Source: Bifidobacterium vespertilionis (GTDB lineage Bacteria > Actinomycetota > Actinomycetes > Actinomycetales > Bifidobacteriaceae). Taken from it: a stretch of DNA of 64,000 nt. The notes under the pieces were generated by a model, which did not search any database, had not been told where the DNA came from, and worked only from the letters and a program-made list of their open reading frames with translations. Position 1 is the stretch's first letter, and each line of letters opens with the position of its first letter. Positions 24,311 to 32,891 of this stretch are shown one piece after another. The translations under genes were made by a program, and so were the position numbers. The stretch lies in the NCBI RefSeq assembly GCF_008698145.1, contig NZ_RZNZ01000002.1, positions 113,554-177,553 of the forward strand, given 5' to 3'.

Positions 24311-26446
24311 ATGGCTGGAATGATTCTGAAGGAAGACGTGGAGAAGGTGCGCGCCGCCGCGGACCTGTACGACATCGTGTCCGCATCCGTCGCCCTCAAA
24401 CCGTCCGGTACCGGCACGTACGTGGGCCTCTGCCCGTTCCACGACGAGAAGACCGGAAGCTTCAACGTGCGGCCGTCGCTGGGCGTGTGGCACTGCTTCG
24501 GCTGCGGGCTGGGCGGCGACGTGTTCAAGTTCGTCGAGCAGCAGGAGAACATCGACTTCCGCGAGGCCGTGGAGCTGCTCGCGGACAAGTACCATATAGA
24601 ACTGCATTACGAGCAGAACGGGCAGGGCGCCAACCGCGAGGCCGCGCACGGGACCAGACGCGCCCGTCTGCTGGAGGCGAACGAGGAGGCCCAGCGATTC
24701 TTCGTCTCGCAGATCATGAGCAAGGAGGCCCTCGCCGCGCGCAAGCTGCTGGGCGGCCGCAACTTCAGCCAGGCCGATTGCGAGCGCTTCGGCTGCGGCT
24801 ACGCGCCCCAGGGATGGGACAATCTGGTCCGCCACCTCGCCTCCAAGGGCTTCACGCAGAAGGAAATGCTGGATGCCGGCCTCGCTCGTCAGGGCCAGCG
24901 TGGCGTCTACGACTACTTCCGCGGCCGAGTCACGTGGCCCATCCGCGATTCGACCGGCCGCACGCTGGGCTTCGGCGCGCGCAAGCTGTACGAGGACGAC
25001 ACGATCGCCGCGAAGTACATCAACACGCCGGACACGCAGCTGTACCGCAAGACCCAGGTGCTCTACGGCATCGATTTGGCCAAGACGTCGATCGTCAAGA
25101 AGCGCCAGGTGGTGATCGTGGAGGGCTACACGGATGTGATGGCCATGCATCTGGCCGGCGTGGACACCGCCGTGGCCACGTGCGGCACCGCGTTCGGCGC
25201 CGATCACGCCAAGATCGTCCGCCGCCTGATCGCCGACGATTCGCTGGGCGCGATCCAGCTGATCGGCCCGCGCAAGGTGGACGGGCAGGCCCTCAGCTCG
25301 CGCGTCGTGTTCACATTCGATGGCGACGCGGCCGGTCAGAAGGCCGCCCTGCACGCCTTCGGCCTCGATTCGGCGTTCCTGTCGCAGACGTTCGTGGCCG
25401 TGGCCGACGACAATCTCGATCCCTGCGATCTGCGCATCCAACGCGGCGATCAGGCCGTGCGCTCGCTGGTGGAGCATGCGCGCCCGCTGTACGATTTCGT
25501 GATCGAGACGGCGATCGACCGGTTCGACACGCAGTTCACCACCGGCCAGATGGGGGCCGTGCATGCGGTGGCGCCGGTGATCGCGCAGATCCGCGACCGG
25601 TCCCTGCTGGACATCTACACGCGCAAGGCCGCCCGCCGCATCGGCGTCGATCTGGACATCCTGCAGCGCGAGGTGGCCTCCGCCCGCCGAGCCGCCCATG
25701 TGCGCGACGAGGACGCCTATGCGCCGCGCCGCCGTGGTGGATCCGGTGGTTTCGGCGGTTTTGACGGTGAACGCGAGTTCGACCGGGAGCGTGAGCGCCA
25801 GGGCGAGAACCCGTTCGCCAATCCTGCCGCGCGAAAGTTGCTGGAGCGTCAGGATGCCAAGAACCAGACGTACCATCGCATCGACGACGCGGTGTTCATC
25901 TGCGAGCAGCAGTTCATGGCCACGCTCATCCAGGTGCCGCGCGCGGTGGACCGGTCGCTGTTCGGGGCGCTCACGGTCGACAGCTTCACCACGCCGGTGT
26001 TCCGCACGCTGTTCCAAGCGCTCGAGGCGGCGGGCGGACTGCCATCGAACGATACTCCGCAGGGGCTGTGGATGCACGCGCTGTCCAAGGCGGGCGGGCC
26101 CATGCTCGATCAGGTGATCAACGAACTCGCCGTGATGCCGCTGCCGCTGCCTCCCTCGCCGGCCGGTGCGGGTTCCGAGGGCCCGGGCGCGCAGGATGCG
26201 GCGGGATCGCAGAACGCGGCGGCCGTGCAGTTGCGCGCGCCCAGCCAGGCCGAGACCCGGTACGCCACCGAACTGCTGGTGCGACTGATCGACATGGACT
26301 ACATGCGCCGGATCGCCGCCGCGCGCCGCCGCATGGCCCAACTGCCCGACGGCGACGAGAAGTTCGCGCTGCTGGGCCGCGTCGCCAAGCTCGAGGCCGC
26401 CCGCAAGGACCTCCAGTCGCAGGTCTACAACAACAACGTGGCCTAG
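24311..26446 (+). CDS. dnaG: DNA primase
   Basis: Encodes 711 residues. The N-terminal CHC2 zinc finger has C41, H44, C62 and C65 (CPFHDEKTGSF...WHCFGCG). The RNA-polymerase core and TOPRIM domain follow (VEGYTDVMAMHLAGV; FTFDGDAAGQKAA supplies the acidic DGD). The C-terminal region contains the helicase-interacting part and two low-complexity linkers (Gly/Phe/Arg-rich about 475-500; Ala/Gly-rich about 617-640). It synthesises RNA primers for replication. Probably expressed from its own promoter at 24297. Confidence 0.96.
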   Translation: MAGMILKEDVEKVRAAADLYDIVSASVALKPSGTGTYVGLCPFHDEKTGSFNVRPSLGVWHCFGCGLGGDVFKFVEQQENIDFREAVELLADKYHIELHYEQNGQGANREAAHGTRRARLLEANEEAQRFFVSQIMSKEALAARKLLGGRNFSQADCERFGCGYAPQGWDNLVRHLASKGFTQKEMLDAGLARQGQRGVYDYFRGRVTWPIRDSTGRTLGFGARKLYEDDTIAAKYINTPDTQLYRKTQVLYGIDLAKTSIVKKRQVVIVEGYTDVMAMHLAGVDTAVATCGTAFGADHAKIVRRLIADDSLGAIQLIGPRKVDGQALSSRVVFTFDGDAAGQKAALHAFGLDSAFLSQTFVAVADDNLDPCDLRIQRGDQAVRSLVEHARPLYDFVIETAIDRFDTQFTTGQMGAVHAVAPVIAQIRDRSLLDIYTRKAARRIGVDLDILQREVASARRAAHVRDEDAYAPRRRGGSGGFGGFDGEREFDRERERQGENPFANPAARKLLERQDAKNQTYHRIDDAVFICEQQFMATLIQVPRAVDRSLFGALTVDSFTTPVFRTLFQALEAAGGLPSNDTPQGLWMHALSKAGGPMLDQVINELAVMPLPLPPSPAGAGSEGPGAQDAAGSQNAAAVQLRAPSQAETRYATELLVRLIDMDYMRRIAAARRRMAQLPDGDEKFALLGRVAKLEAARKDLQSQVYNNNVA

Positions 26447-26462
26447 TTGAGCCGGCTCTCTC

Positions 26463-26705
26463 GTCATTCTGAACGAAGCGTAGCGGAGCTAGCCCTCCCT
26501 TGTGCCATCCTGAGCGAAGTGTGGCGGATATGCCCTCCCTTCTGTCGTCCTGAGCGGTGCACGTCGGGCCCCTCCCGCTGTCATCCTGAGCACTGAGCCG
26601 TGACGGGCAGCCCGGTGGGCTGTCCGTAGGCGAAGGGAGCCGCCGCCAAGGCGGCGACGGTCCGGCGCAGCCGGACACCGTAGCGGAGTCGAAGGATCCT
26701 TCACT
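26463..26705. repeat. GTCATCCTGAGC-family repeat cluster, first block
   Basis: Several partial left ends (GTCATTCTGAACG, CCATCCTGAGCG, GTCGTCCTGAGCGG) precede one full composite copy that starts at 26580 and contains the nested GGCAGCCC/GGGCTGTCC, GCCGCC/GGCGGC and GTCCGGC/GCCGGAC hairpins before AAGGATCCTT. Serial truncated copies suggest repeated insertion or slippage at one site. Confidence 0.8.
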
Positions 26706-26722
26706 TCCCGCACAAATCTCCG

Positions 26723-26870
26723 CCGAGTTGCAGGATCTGCCAGCAACTTACTGAGCTTACCTGTTTACTGGCAAAACCTGTATCTGAGAGCCCCCAACAG
26801 CCCGCTAAAATGCTAGATCTGCCAGCAAACAGGAAAGACGATCGACTTGCTGGCAGATCCTGCAACTCGG
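26723..26870. repeat. 148-bp palindromic element with 24-bp perfect arms
   Basis: The outer arms (26723-26746 and 26847-26870) are perfectly complementary over 24 bp (core CAGGATCTGCCAGCAA / TTGCTGGCAGATCCTG). Inside, CCTGTTTACTGGCA (from 26759) nearly matches the complement of TGCCAGCAAACAGG (ending about 26832), giving a second nested stem. It sits between two blocks of the common repeat. No coding potential is seen. Confidence 0.8.
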
Positions 26871-26896
26871 TTCGACAGCGGGCGCTACAGGGTACT

Positions 26897-27200
26897 CTCT
26901 CATCCTGAGCAGAGTGAGGACTCCCAACGTCATCCTTAGCGAAGTGTGGCGGAGTTGGCCCTCTCGTCATCCTGAGCGCGCAGCGGAGCGGAGTTGGCCC
27001 TCTCGTCATCCTGAGCGGAGCGTAGCGGAGTCGAAGGATCCTTAATTCGCGCACAGATTTGGTGCACAGCGGGCAAGGATCCTTCGGCTTCGCGCTACGC
27101 TGTCCGGCTTCGCCGGACCGTCGCCGCCTTGGCGGCGGCTCCCCTCGCCTACGGACAGCCCACCGGGCTGTCCGCTTCACGGCTCAGTGCTCAGGATGAC
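26897..27200. repeat. GTCATCCTGAGC-family repeat cluster, second block
   Basis: Again a run of truncated ends (TCATCCTGAGCAGAG, GTCATCCTTAGCG, GTCATCCTGAGCG twice) leads to a composite copy, here with the nested hairpins on its right side, ending GCTCAGGATGAC at 27200. With the first block and the 148-bp palindrome it accounts for the whole 853-bp gap between dnaG and the toxin-antitoxin pair. Confidence 0.8.
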
Positions 27201-27249
27201 GGTCAGGCGACGTCGCGTAAAGACAGGATCGTTTCCCCATCTTCGTACG

Positions 27250-27255
27250 TACAAT
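27250..27255 (+). promoter_or_regulatory. -10 box for the toxin-antitoxin pair
   Basis: TACAAT lies 45 nt before the antitoxin start. The -35 is not clear. Confidence 0.4.
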
Positions 27256-27299
27256 AGATGTGTTGTCGGCTGCCTGATGACGACAGATTGGAGGGAACC

Positions 27300-27536
27300 A
27301 TGTCCACCATGACGTTGAACATTCCCAATGTGGATACGGCGCGATACGTCGATGCGGCTAACGCCGCGCGCGCGGCGGGCATCGATCTCGATGAGTATCT
27401 GCGCCACGTGATTGATACGTTCGCCCAGCGCGACGACATCAAGGGCAGGATTGCTCATGCGCTGCCGACCGATACCGTGCTGCGCACGGATTCGGATTTC
27501 GACGCGTTTGAGCGTGAGGTGCTGGGCGATGCTTGA
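27300..27536 (+). CDS. Type II antitoxin, RelB/DinJ-like
   Basis: Encodes 78 residues; GGAGG lies 5 nt before the ATG. A short N-terminal strand (MTLNIPNVDTARYVDAANAARAAGI) resembles the ribbon-helix-helix of RelB/DinJ antitoxins, followed by an acidic C-terminal tail (TDSDFDAFEREVLGDA) of the kind that wraps a toxin. Its last 8 nt overlap the start of a RelE-type toxin gene, the usual arrangement for these pairs. It would bind and neutralise the toxin and repress the operon. With the toxin truncated, the antitoxin is an orphan in practice. Confidence 0.65.
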   Translation: MSTMTLNIPNVDTARYVDAANAARAAGIDLDEYLRHVIDTFAQRDDIKGRIAHALPTDTVLRTDSDFDAFEREVLGDA

Positions 27537-27732
27537 CGTCGCCTATTCCGAATTGGCCAAGGCCGATCTCAAACGGCTTGCGCGATACCGGCGTGACTAT
27601 GCCGCGGAGGTCCTTCGCATCGTCCGTGAGGAACTGCGTGTGGATGGCAGGGTGTCCGACGCCTATGCACCGCATATATTGAACAATCCGAACGGACATT
27701 ACTCCGGATACATGGAGTTTCACGCATGCTGA
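27529..27732 (+). pseudogene. Truncated RelE/YafQ-type toxin
   Basis: The ATG at 27529 overlaps the antitoxin stop. The 67-residue product (AKADLKRLARYRRDYAAEVLRIVREEL...NNPNGHYSGYMEFH) matches the first two thirds of RelE/YafQ mRNA interferases but stops at MEFHAC. Reading one base later past MEFH gives AELHDGVFGIEW, a plausible continuation of the toxin's strands, so a one-base insertion near 27723 probably broke the gene. The C-terminal catalytic His/Tyr strand is missing. A repeat element starts 63 bp later. Confidence 0.6.
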
Positions 27733-27794
27733 GCTTCATGATGGTGTGTTCGGAATTGAGTGGCCTCATTCCTGATGTGCTGAGCCGTCCCTTG

Positions 27795-27920
27795 GTCATC
27801 CTGAGTGAAGTGTGGCGGAGTTAGCCCTCTCGTCATCCTGAGCGGAGCCGAAGGATCCTTAATTCACGCACATGTTTGGTGCACAGTGGCCAAGGATCCT
27901 TCGACTCCGCTCAGGATGAC
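27795..27920. repeat. GTCATCCTGAGC-family repeat
   Basis: One truncated left end (GTCATCCTGAGTG) followed by a full simple copy with AAGGATCCTT in each arm, ending GCTCAGGATGAC at 27920. Confidence 0.8.
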
Positions 27921-28036
27921 GGAGAGGATCTGCCAAGGAGGGCCGCTCAGGCGACGAAACAACCGGGATCCGGTATCATGGAGTCATAGCGGCGGTCTTC
28001 CGGAGGCTGCGCCCGATGCGACGTGGAGGTTGCATC

Positions 28037-28813
28037 ATGAGCAAGAGGTTTGGGAACGGCAAACTTGATTTCACGCGACTCAACGGCATCGTGTACTGGG
28101 CGTCGGTGCTGATCGAGGTGATTTGCTGGATCGGCGCGGCGGCGTGCACGGTCATGCTGGTGCTCACCGTCATGGCGGGCGGCGTCGCGGACCGCATGCC
28201 GAATGGCGGATACGGCCAAGAAACCGGGCAGGGCTCGTTCGGTGTCGGCGTGGCGGATACGGTCGCCGGCTTCACGTTCACGCTGCCGGATCCCGCAACG
28301 GACTCGCAATACCAGGCGCAATTGTGGCGCATCGACTGCGTGCCGGCGACGAATACGATCAACGGCATGGATCCTGACCAGTACCGGATCATGCTTCAGG
28401 AGCAGGCCGAGGCGCGCGCGGCCAACCCCGCTGCGCTGTTCACGCTGATCGTCCTGCAGCTTGGCTGTGCGATCGCGATGGCGCTTGTGATGCGCAACAT
28501 CCGACGCATCAGTCAGGTCATACAGTCGTGGCTGGATCGCGCCGACCTGTTCAGTCCGTTCGATGAAGGATTCGTCGAATCCCTGAATCGCATCGGCTGG
28601 CTGCTCATCGCGATGCCCGTGGTCGCGGGGGCTGGCTCACTGCTGGCGGTGGTGCTTTCGTCGATTACCGGCCGGTCGAATCTTAACATCTCGCCGCAAT
28701 TGAGCGAGATCGGCATGTACCTCGTGGTCGGCGCGCTGGCGCTGCTCATCGCGCACGTGCTCGACTACGGCGGCGGAAGGATCCCGCAGGGGGCGCGGGC
28801 AGCGGCATCATGA
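28037..28813 (+). CDS. DUF2975-like four-helix membrane protein
   Basis: Encodes 258 residues from the ATG at 28037 (GGAGG 8 nt upstream). Membrane helices lie at about 25-50, 135-160, 190-215 and 225-245, with an extracytoplasmic domain of about 85 residues between the first two. The segment IRRISQVIQSWLDRADLFSPFDEGFVESLNRIGWLLI matches the DUF2975 pattern. These proteins are often followed by a small XRE regulator; here none follows, and the stop codon lies inside a 20-bp direct repeat that begins the defence island. Confidence 0.7.
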   Translation: MSKRFGNGKLDFTRLNGIVYWASVLIEVICWIGAAACTVMLVLTVMAGGVADRMPNGGYGQETGQGSFGVGVADTVAGFTFTLPDPATDSQYQAQLWRIDCVPATNTINGMDPDQYRIMLQEQAEARAANPAALFTLIVLQLGCAIAMALVMRNIRRISQVIQSWLDRADLFSPFDEGFVESLNRIGWLLIAMPVVAGAGSLLAVVLSSITGRSNLNISPQLSEIGMYLVVGALALLIAHVLDYGGGRIPQGARAAAS

Positions 28814-28827
28814 GGGGAATGCGCTTT
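28808..28827 (+). repeat. Left 20-bp direct repeat of the defence island
   Basis: TCATGAGGGGAATGCGCTTT includes the stop codon of the DUF2975-type gene (28811-28813). The identical 20-mer is at 44983-45002. In both places it is followed by a copy of the GTCATCCTGAGC repeat. It marks a probable boundary of the 16-kb island. Confidence 0.75.
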
Positions 28828-28830
28828 ATG

Positions 28831-28974
28831 CCATTCTGAGCGCTGAGCCGTGAAGCGAAGTTGGCCTTCTCGTCATCCTGAGCGGATCGCGTAGCGCGAA
28901 GTCGAAGGATCCTTAACTTACGCACGTGATTGGTGCACAGTGGCCAAGGATCCTTCGACTTCGCTCAGAATGAC
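28831..28974. repeat. GTCATCCTGAGC-family repeat at the left island edge
   Basis: A truncated left end (CATTCTGAGCGCTGAG) is followed by a full copy (from 28881) that includes GCGTAGCGCGAAGTCGAAGG and ends CGCTCAGAATGAC. The same GTAGCGCGAAGTCGAAGG variant is used in the copy at the right edge (45005-45140). Confidence 0.8.
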
Positions 28975-28997
28975 GGGGCGGTTCGCCGTGAAGACCG

Positions 28998-29182
28998 ACA
29001 GATCGTAGTTACTGTCAGGTCAGCGTATCCGTGCGCAACCCGGATGCGCTGGAACGGGAGCTGTCGTCGTTGCGCGCGGTACGGGTCAACTATCCGAAGA
29101 TCCTGATCACGCTGGATGATGAACGTCCAGCCTCATACGAGGGCATCGAACAGGTCTACGCCTTGAAGTGGCTGGTCGGCTA
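28998..29182 (+). pseudogene. C-terminal remnant of an AAA ATPase (DUF4143 type)
   Basis: The frame reads DRSYCQVSVSVRNPDALERELSSLR, then YPKILITLDDERPASYEGI and ALKWLVG before TAG at 29180-29182. This is the typical end of AAA+/DUF4143 ATPases (QV..SV.D..T.ERE...L..I...YPK.LLT.D). An in-frame stop at 28989-28991 and the adjoining repeat cut off the rest, and no start codon is present. A relic of another gene at the island edge. Confidence 0.65.
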
Positions 29183-29272
29183 GTGTTCCTGAAGGCACTG
29201 AAACAGCGTTCCCGCTATCTGCCGTTTCGGGTATTGTGGAATGATCGGCGGGGATGATGGAGGGATGCCGGG

Positions 29273-32200
29273 ATGAATGATGCACCGCTGCAACTTGACG
29301 ACATCAGGCCGGGTCTTGTCCTTTCCGGCGTTGTGTCCGGCCAATCGGTGACGGTAGCGGCCGTGATGCCGATGAGCGATGATGCCGTGGACATGTTTTA
29401 TACGACGGCCGATGGCGGCACCGGCAGGGAGATCATCGGATCCGACGGCATCGCGCGTCTGCGGGTTGTGCAGCCGGAGCATGGCGGACCGCGGTTCGAC
29501 GCAGATCCTGACGAATTCCGGCTGGCGGCGGAGGCGCTGCGCATTAGGTACGCCGCATTGTATGACCCGATGGCGGCGGTGTACTCCTCGGACATCGATC
29601 CGCTGCCGCATCAGATTCGCGCCGTATACGAGGATATGTTGCCGAAGGTGCCACTAAGGTTCCTGTTGGCGGACGATCCGGGTGCGGGCAAGACCATCAT
29701 GGCGGGTCTGTACGTCAAGGAAATGCTGTTGCGTTCGGCCGCCGAGCGCGTGGCCATAGTGTGTCCCGGCGGGTTGGCGGAGCAGTGGCATGACGAGCTC
29801 GCGCAGAAGTTCTCGCTTGATTTCGAGGTGTTCCACCCGTCCATGCGGTTTGCGTCGCCGTCGGGCAATCCGCTCCGCGACCATGACCGGCTCATCATCC
29901 GCATGGATCAGGTTGCGCGCAATAACGAGTTGATGGACATGATCGGAGAGGTCCGGTGGGACATTGCCATCGTGGATGAGGCTCACCGCATGAGCGCCCA
30001 TTTCCGGAACCAATATGGCGATGTGGAGCGCACAAGCCGATTCAGATTGGGCGAGACGCTGGCTGCAACGGCCGAGAACCTGCTGCTGATGACGGCAACG
30101 CCGCACTCCGGCAACGAGCGGGACTTCCAGTTGTTCATGTCCTTGTTGGATCGTGACCGGTTCGCGGGGCTGTACAAACCGGCTCGTCACCGCCGCACCG
30201 ATACCCAGGGCCTGATGCGCCGCATGGTCAAGGAGGATCTGCTCACTTTCGAAGGCAAGCCGCTATTTCCCGAACGCCGGGCCGAAACCGTCGCCTATGA
30301 GCTCTCGGCCGGAGAAACGGATCTGTACCGGGCCGTGACGCAATACGTGCGTTCGGGCATGAATGCCGCGGCCAGACTGTTGCAAGCCGACGGCCGACGC
30401 GCGAACAGCATCGGCTTCGCCCTGACGATTCTGCAGCGCCGTCTGGCATCCAGTCCCGAAGCCATTCTTCGCTCGCTGGTTCGTCGTCGCGATCGCCTGT
30501 CGGAACTGCTGCGTCGCCTACGGGAGGACCCCGATTCCATTGCAACTATGTTCGAGCCGGCGGCCAACCAGCCGACCGACATCGATGACTATGAAGACAT
30601 GTGGAATGAAACCGACGAGAACGGTCAGGGTAGACTTGAACTGGAACTTGATCAGGTGGTCGATTCGGCCACGGCCGCGCGCACCGAGCAGGAGCTTGCC
30701 GCGGAGATCGGTGTGCTTGACGGTCTCGTGAGTAAGGCCAAGGCGGTGCGCATGACAGGCGTGGATGCGAAGTGGTCACAGTTGACGGACATCCTCCAGC
30801 ATCGTGTGCTGGATGCCGGCACCGCCGAACAACCGCACAAGATGATCGTGTTCACCGAGCACAGGGATACGCTCGACTACCTGTCTCGTCGGATCGCTTC
30901 GCTGCTGGGACGGCCGGAGGCGGTGACGGTGATCCACGGCGGCATGAACCGCGACGAGCGCAAGGCCGTGCAGGAACGGTTCATCAGCAACCCCGACGTG
31001 CGCATTCTGGTGGCCACGGACGCAGCCGGCGAGGGACTGAACCTGCAGAGAGCCGACTTGATGGTGAACTACGATCTGCCGTGGAACCCGAACCGCATCG
31101 AGCAGCGCTTCGGGCGCATTCACCGCATCGGACAGAAACGCACCTGTTTCCTGTGGAACCTCGTGGCGAAGAACACTCGCGAGGGCGAGGTGTACGGCAA
31201 ACTGCTGGGCAAGATCGAAACGATGGGCAAAGCCTACGGAGGCCGTTTGTTCAACGTGTTGGGCGACGGCAGGGCGTTCGACGGCAAGCCGCTCAAGGAC
31301 CTGATGCTGCAGGCCATCCGGTATGGCGATGACCCCGAGGTGCAGGCCAGACTCGACCGGGTCATCGACAGCGGCGTGAGACAGAAACTGGACGAGCTCA
31401 TTGCGGAACGGTCCGCCCATCCGGAGATGTACCCGAGCCTTGACGTGCGCGAGGTTCGCGAGCTCATGGAGAAGACCCGCGAACGCAAGCTCCAGCCGGG
31501 TTTCATCTCCGCGTTCTTCCTGCCGGCTTTCCAGCGGCTTGGTGGCACGGCACGGCAGCGCGAAACCAACCGGTGGGAGCTGACCCATGTGCCGTCCGCC
31601 ATTCGCAGACGTGCGGAGCGGATTGACCGTCATCGGATGGTTGTGGACGCATATGAGCGCATTACCTTCGATCCGGGCCTTACGCATCTCGGCCACGGCA
31701 GCCCGGATGCGGTGCTGGTTGCGCCGGGTGTGCCGCTACTCGACGCCGTCGTTGATTTCGTCATCGACAGGTACGGCGAGGCCTTGGACCGAGGAACCGT
31801 GTTCGTAGACCGTACGGATACGCAACCTGACGAGCCTATTCTGATGGTTGCCGCTGAACAGACCATCATCGATGCGAAGGGCAGCGCCGTCTCCAGGCAT
31901 TTCGACTACCTTCAGCTCGGCGAACACGGCGAGCCGGCATTCTCCCAAGCGCCGCCGTACTTGGATTACGACGGTCCGCGGGACGAGGAACGCGGCAACA
32001 TCGAATCGTTGCTCGCCGCTCCGTGGCTGCATGACGACCATGCCGATGCGATGCGCCGTATGGCATACGAGCGGGGCACCAAGCCTCGCTTGGCCGAGCT
32101 GCAGGCGCGCCGGACGGTGGAGAACGAACATGTGCTCGTACAGGTCAGGAGTCGGTTGAACGCGGAGATCGACTACTGGTACGGCGAGTACAACAAGCTG

Positions 32201-32836
32201 CGTGATGACGAGCGGAACGGCAGGCGGGGCGGGCGCATGACCTCCGGCCTTGCCCTCAAGCGCGCCCGGGAGATGGAGGAGCGGCTCGACCGGCGCGAGC
32301 GGGATCTGAGCGAGGACGTGCGACTTCGTGCCAAGCCTGCGGTGATGCGCGGCATGGCGCTGGTGGTTCCCGAACGTCTCATCGTCATCGGGGCGAACGA
32401 CAACGAGGCGGCGTCCAGACCGTTCGCGCGGAACACCGAGGAAGTGGACCGGCGGGCGGTCGCCCTGACCATGCGCATGGAGGAGCTGCTCGGCAATGCG
32501 CCCACCGAGATGCCGCACAACAACAAGGGGTTCGACATCCGTTCCGTTGACTGGCAGGGTTACGTGCACTTCATCGAGGTCAAGGGGCGCATTGACCTGC
32601 CCGAGGCGGATACGTTCACCGTGACCGCCAACGAGGTGGCGTTGGCCCAATCGCAGGGGGACCGGCATCGCCTCGCCCTGGTGCGTGTCAGTCCGGACGG
32701 GCCGGAGCATGACGCCATTCGGTACGTGGCGCATGCGTTCGACCACATCAGCCCCGCGTCCTCCACGCGATCGTTCAATGAACAGTGGGCCGACTACTGG
32801 GATCGGGGGTACGCGCCGATCAAGGTTACTTCGTAA
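29273..32836 (+). CDS. DrmD-like SNF2 helicase with C-terminal DUF3883
   Basis: Encodes 1187 residues; GGAGGG lies 8 nt before the ATG. The N-terminus (LDDIRPGLVLSGVVSGQSVTV...) and helicase core match the SNF2-type helicase of DISARM systems (DrmD). Walker A is DDPGAGKT (K140), motif II DEAH at about 232-235 (IVDEAHRMSAH), with LLMTATPHSGN, and in domain 2 TDAAGEGLNLQ and QRFGRIHRIGQKR. Residues about 1085-1165 (KGFDIRSVDWQGYVHFIEVKGR) resemble DUF3883, a nuclease-like fold common in defence helicases. It probably translocates on DNA to recognise or degrade foreign DNA. First gene of a four-gene collinear locus with the DUF1156 methyltransferase 55 nt downstream. Confidence 0.85.
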   Translation: MNDAPLQLDDIRPGLVLSGVVSGQSVTVAAVMPMSDDAVDMFYTTADGGTGREIIGSDGIARLRVVQPEHGGPRFDADPDEFRLAAEALRIRYAALYDPMAAVYSSDIDPLPHQIRAVYEDMLPKVPLRFLLADDPGAGKTIMAGLYVKEMLLRSAAERVAIVCPGGLAEQWHDELAQKFSLDFEVFHPSMRFASPSGNPLRDHDRLIIRMDQVARNNELMDMIGEVRWDIAIVDEAHRMSAHFRNQYGDVERTSRFRLGETLAATAENLLLMTATPHSGNERDFQLFMSLLDRDRFAGLYKPARHRRTDTQGLMRRMVKEDLLTFEGKPLFPERRAETVAYELSAGETDLYRAVTQYVRSGMNAAARLLQADGRRANSIGFALTILQRRLASSPEAILRSLVRRRDRLSELLRRLREDPDSIATMFEPAANQPTDIDDYEDMWNETDENGQGRLELELDQVVDSATAARTEQELAAEIGVLDGLVSKAKAVRMTGVDAKWSQLTDILQHRVLDAGTAEQPHKMIVFTEHRDTLDYLSRRIASLLGRPEAVTVIHGGMNRDERKAVQERFISNPDVRILVATDAAGEGLNLQRADLMVNYDLPWNPNRIEQRFGRIHRIGQKRTCFLWNLVAKNTREGEVYGKLLGKIETMGKAYGGRLFNVLGDGRAFDGKPLKDLMLQAIRYGDDPEVQARLDRVIDSGVRQKLDELIAERSAHPEMYPSLDVREVRELMEKTRERKLQPGFISAFFLPAFQRLGGTARQRETNRWELTHVPSAIRRRAERIDRHRMVVDAYERITFDPGLTHLGHGSPDAVLVAPGVPLLDAVVDFVIDRYGEALDRGTVFVDRTDTQPDEPILMVAAEQTIIDAKGSAVSRHFDYLQLGEHGEPAFSQAPPYLDYDGPRDEERGNIESLLAAPWLHDDHADAMRRMAYERGTKPRLAELQARRTVENEHVLVQVRSRLNAEIDYWYGEYNKLRDDERNGRRGGRMTSGLALKRAREMEERLDRRERDLSEDVRLRAKPAVMRGMALVVPERLIVIGANDNEAASRPFARNTEEVDRRAVALTMRMEELLGNAPTEMPHNNKGFDIRSVDWQGYVHFIEVKGRIDLPEADTFTVTANEVALAQSQGDRHRLALVRVSPDGPEHDAIRYVAHAFDHISPASSTRSFNEQWADYWDRGYAPIKVTS

Positions 32837-32852
32837 CATTGTCTGGTTTGCA

Positions 32853-32858
32853 TACAAT
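32853..32858 (+). promoter_or_regulatory. Possible separate promoter for the methyltransferase
   Basis: TACAAT lies 33 nt before the methyltransferase ATG, and GTTAC-TTC-GTAAC at 32824-32836 makes a small palindrome over the helicase stop codon. An independent methyltransferase promoter is common in modification systems. No clear -35 is seen. Confidence 0.35.
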
Positions 32859-32891
32859 AGAACGGATAGAAAGTAATAGGAGAGTAGAGCC

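Noticed and set aside
29273..32836. A BREX or classic type I restriction system
   Set aside because: No BrxC, PglZ or PglX and no HsdR/HsdS; the helicase is of DrmD type and the methyltransferase of DUF1156 type.
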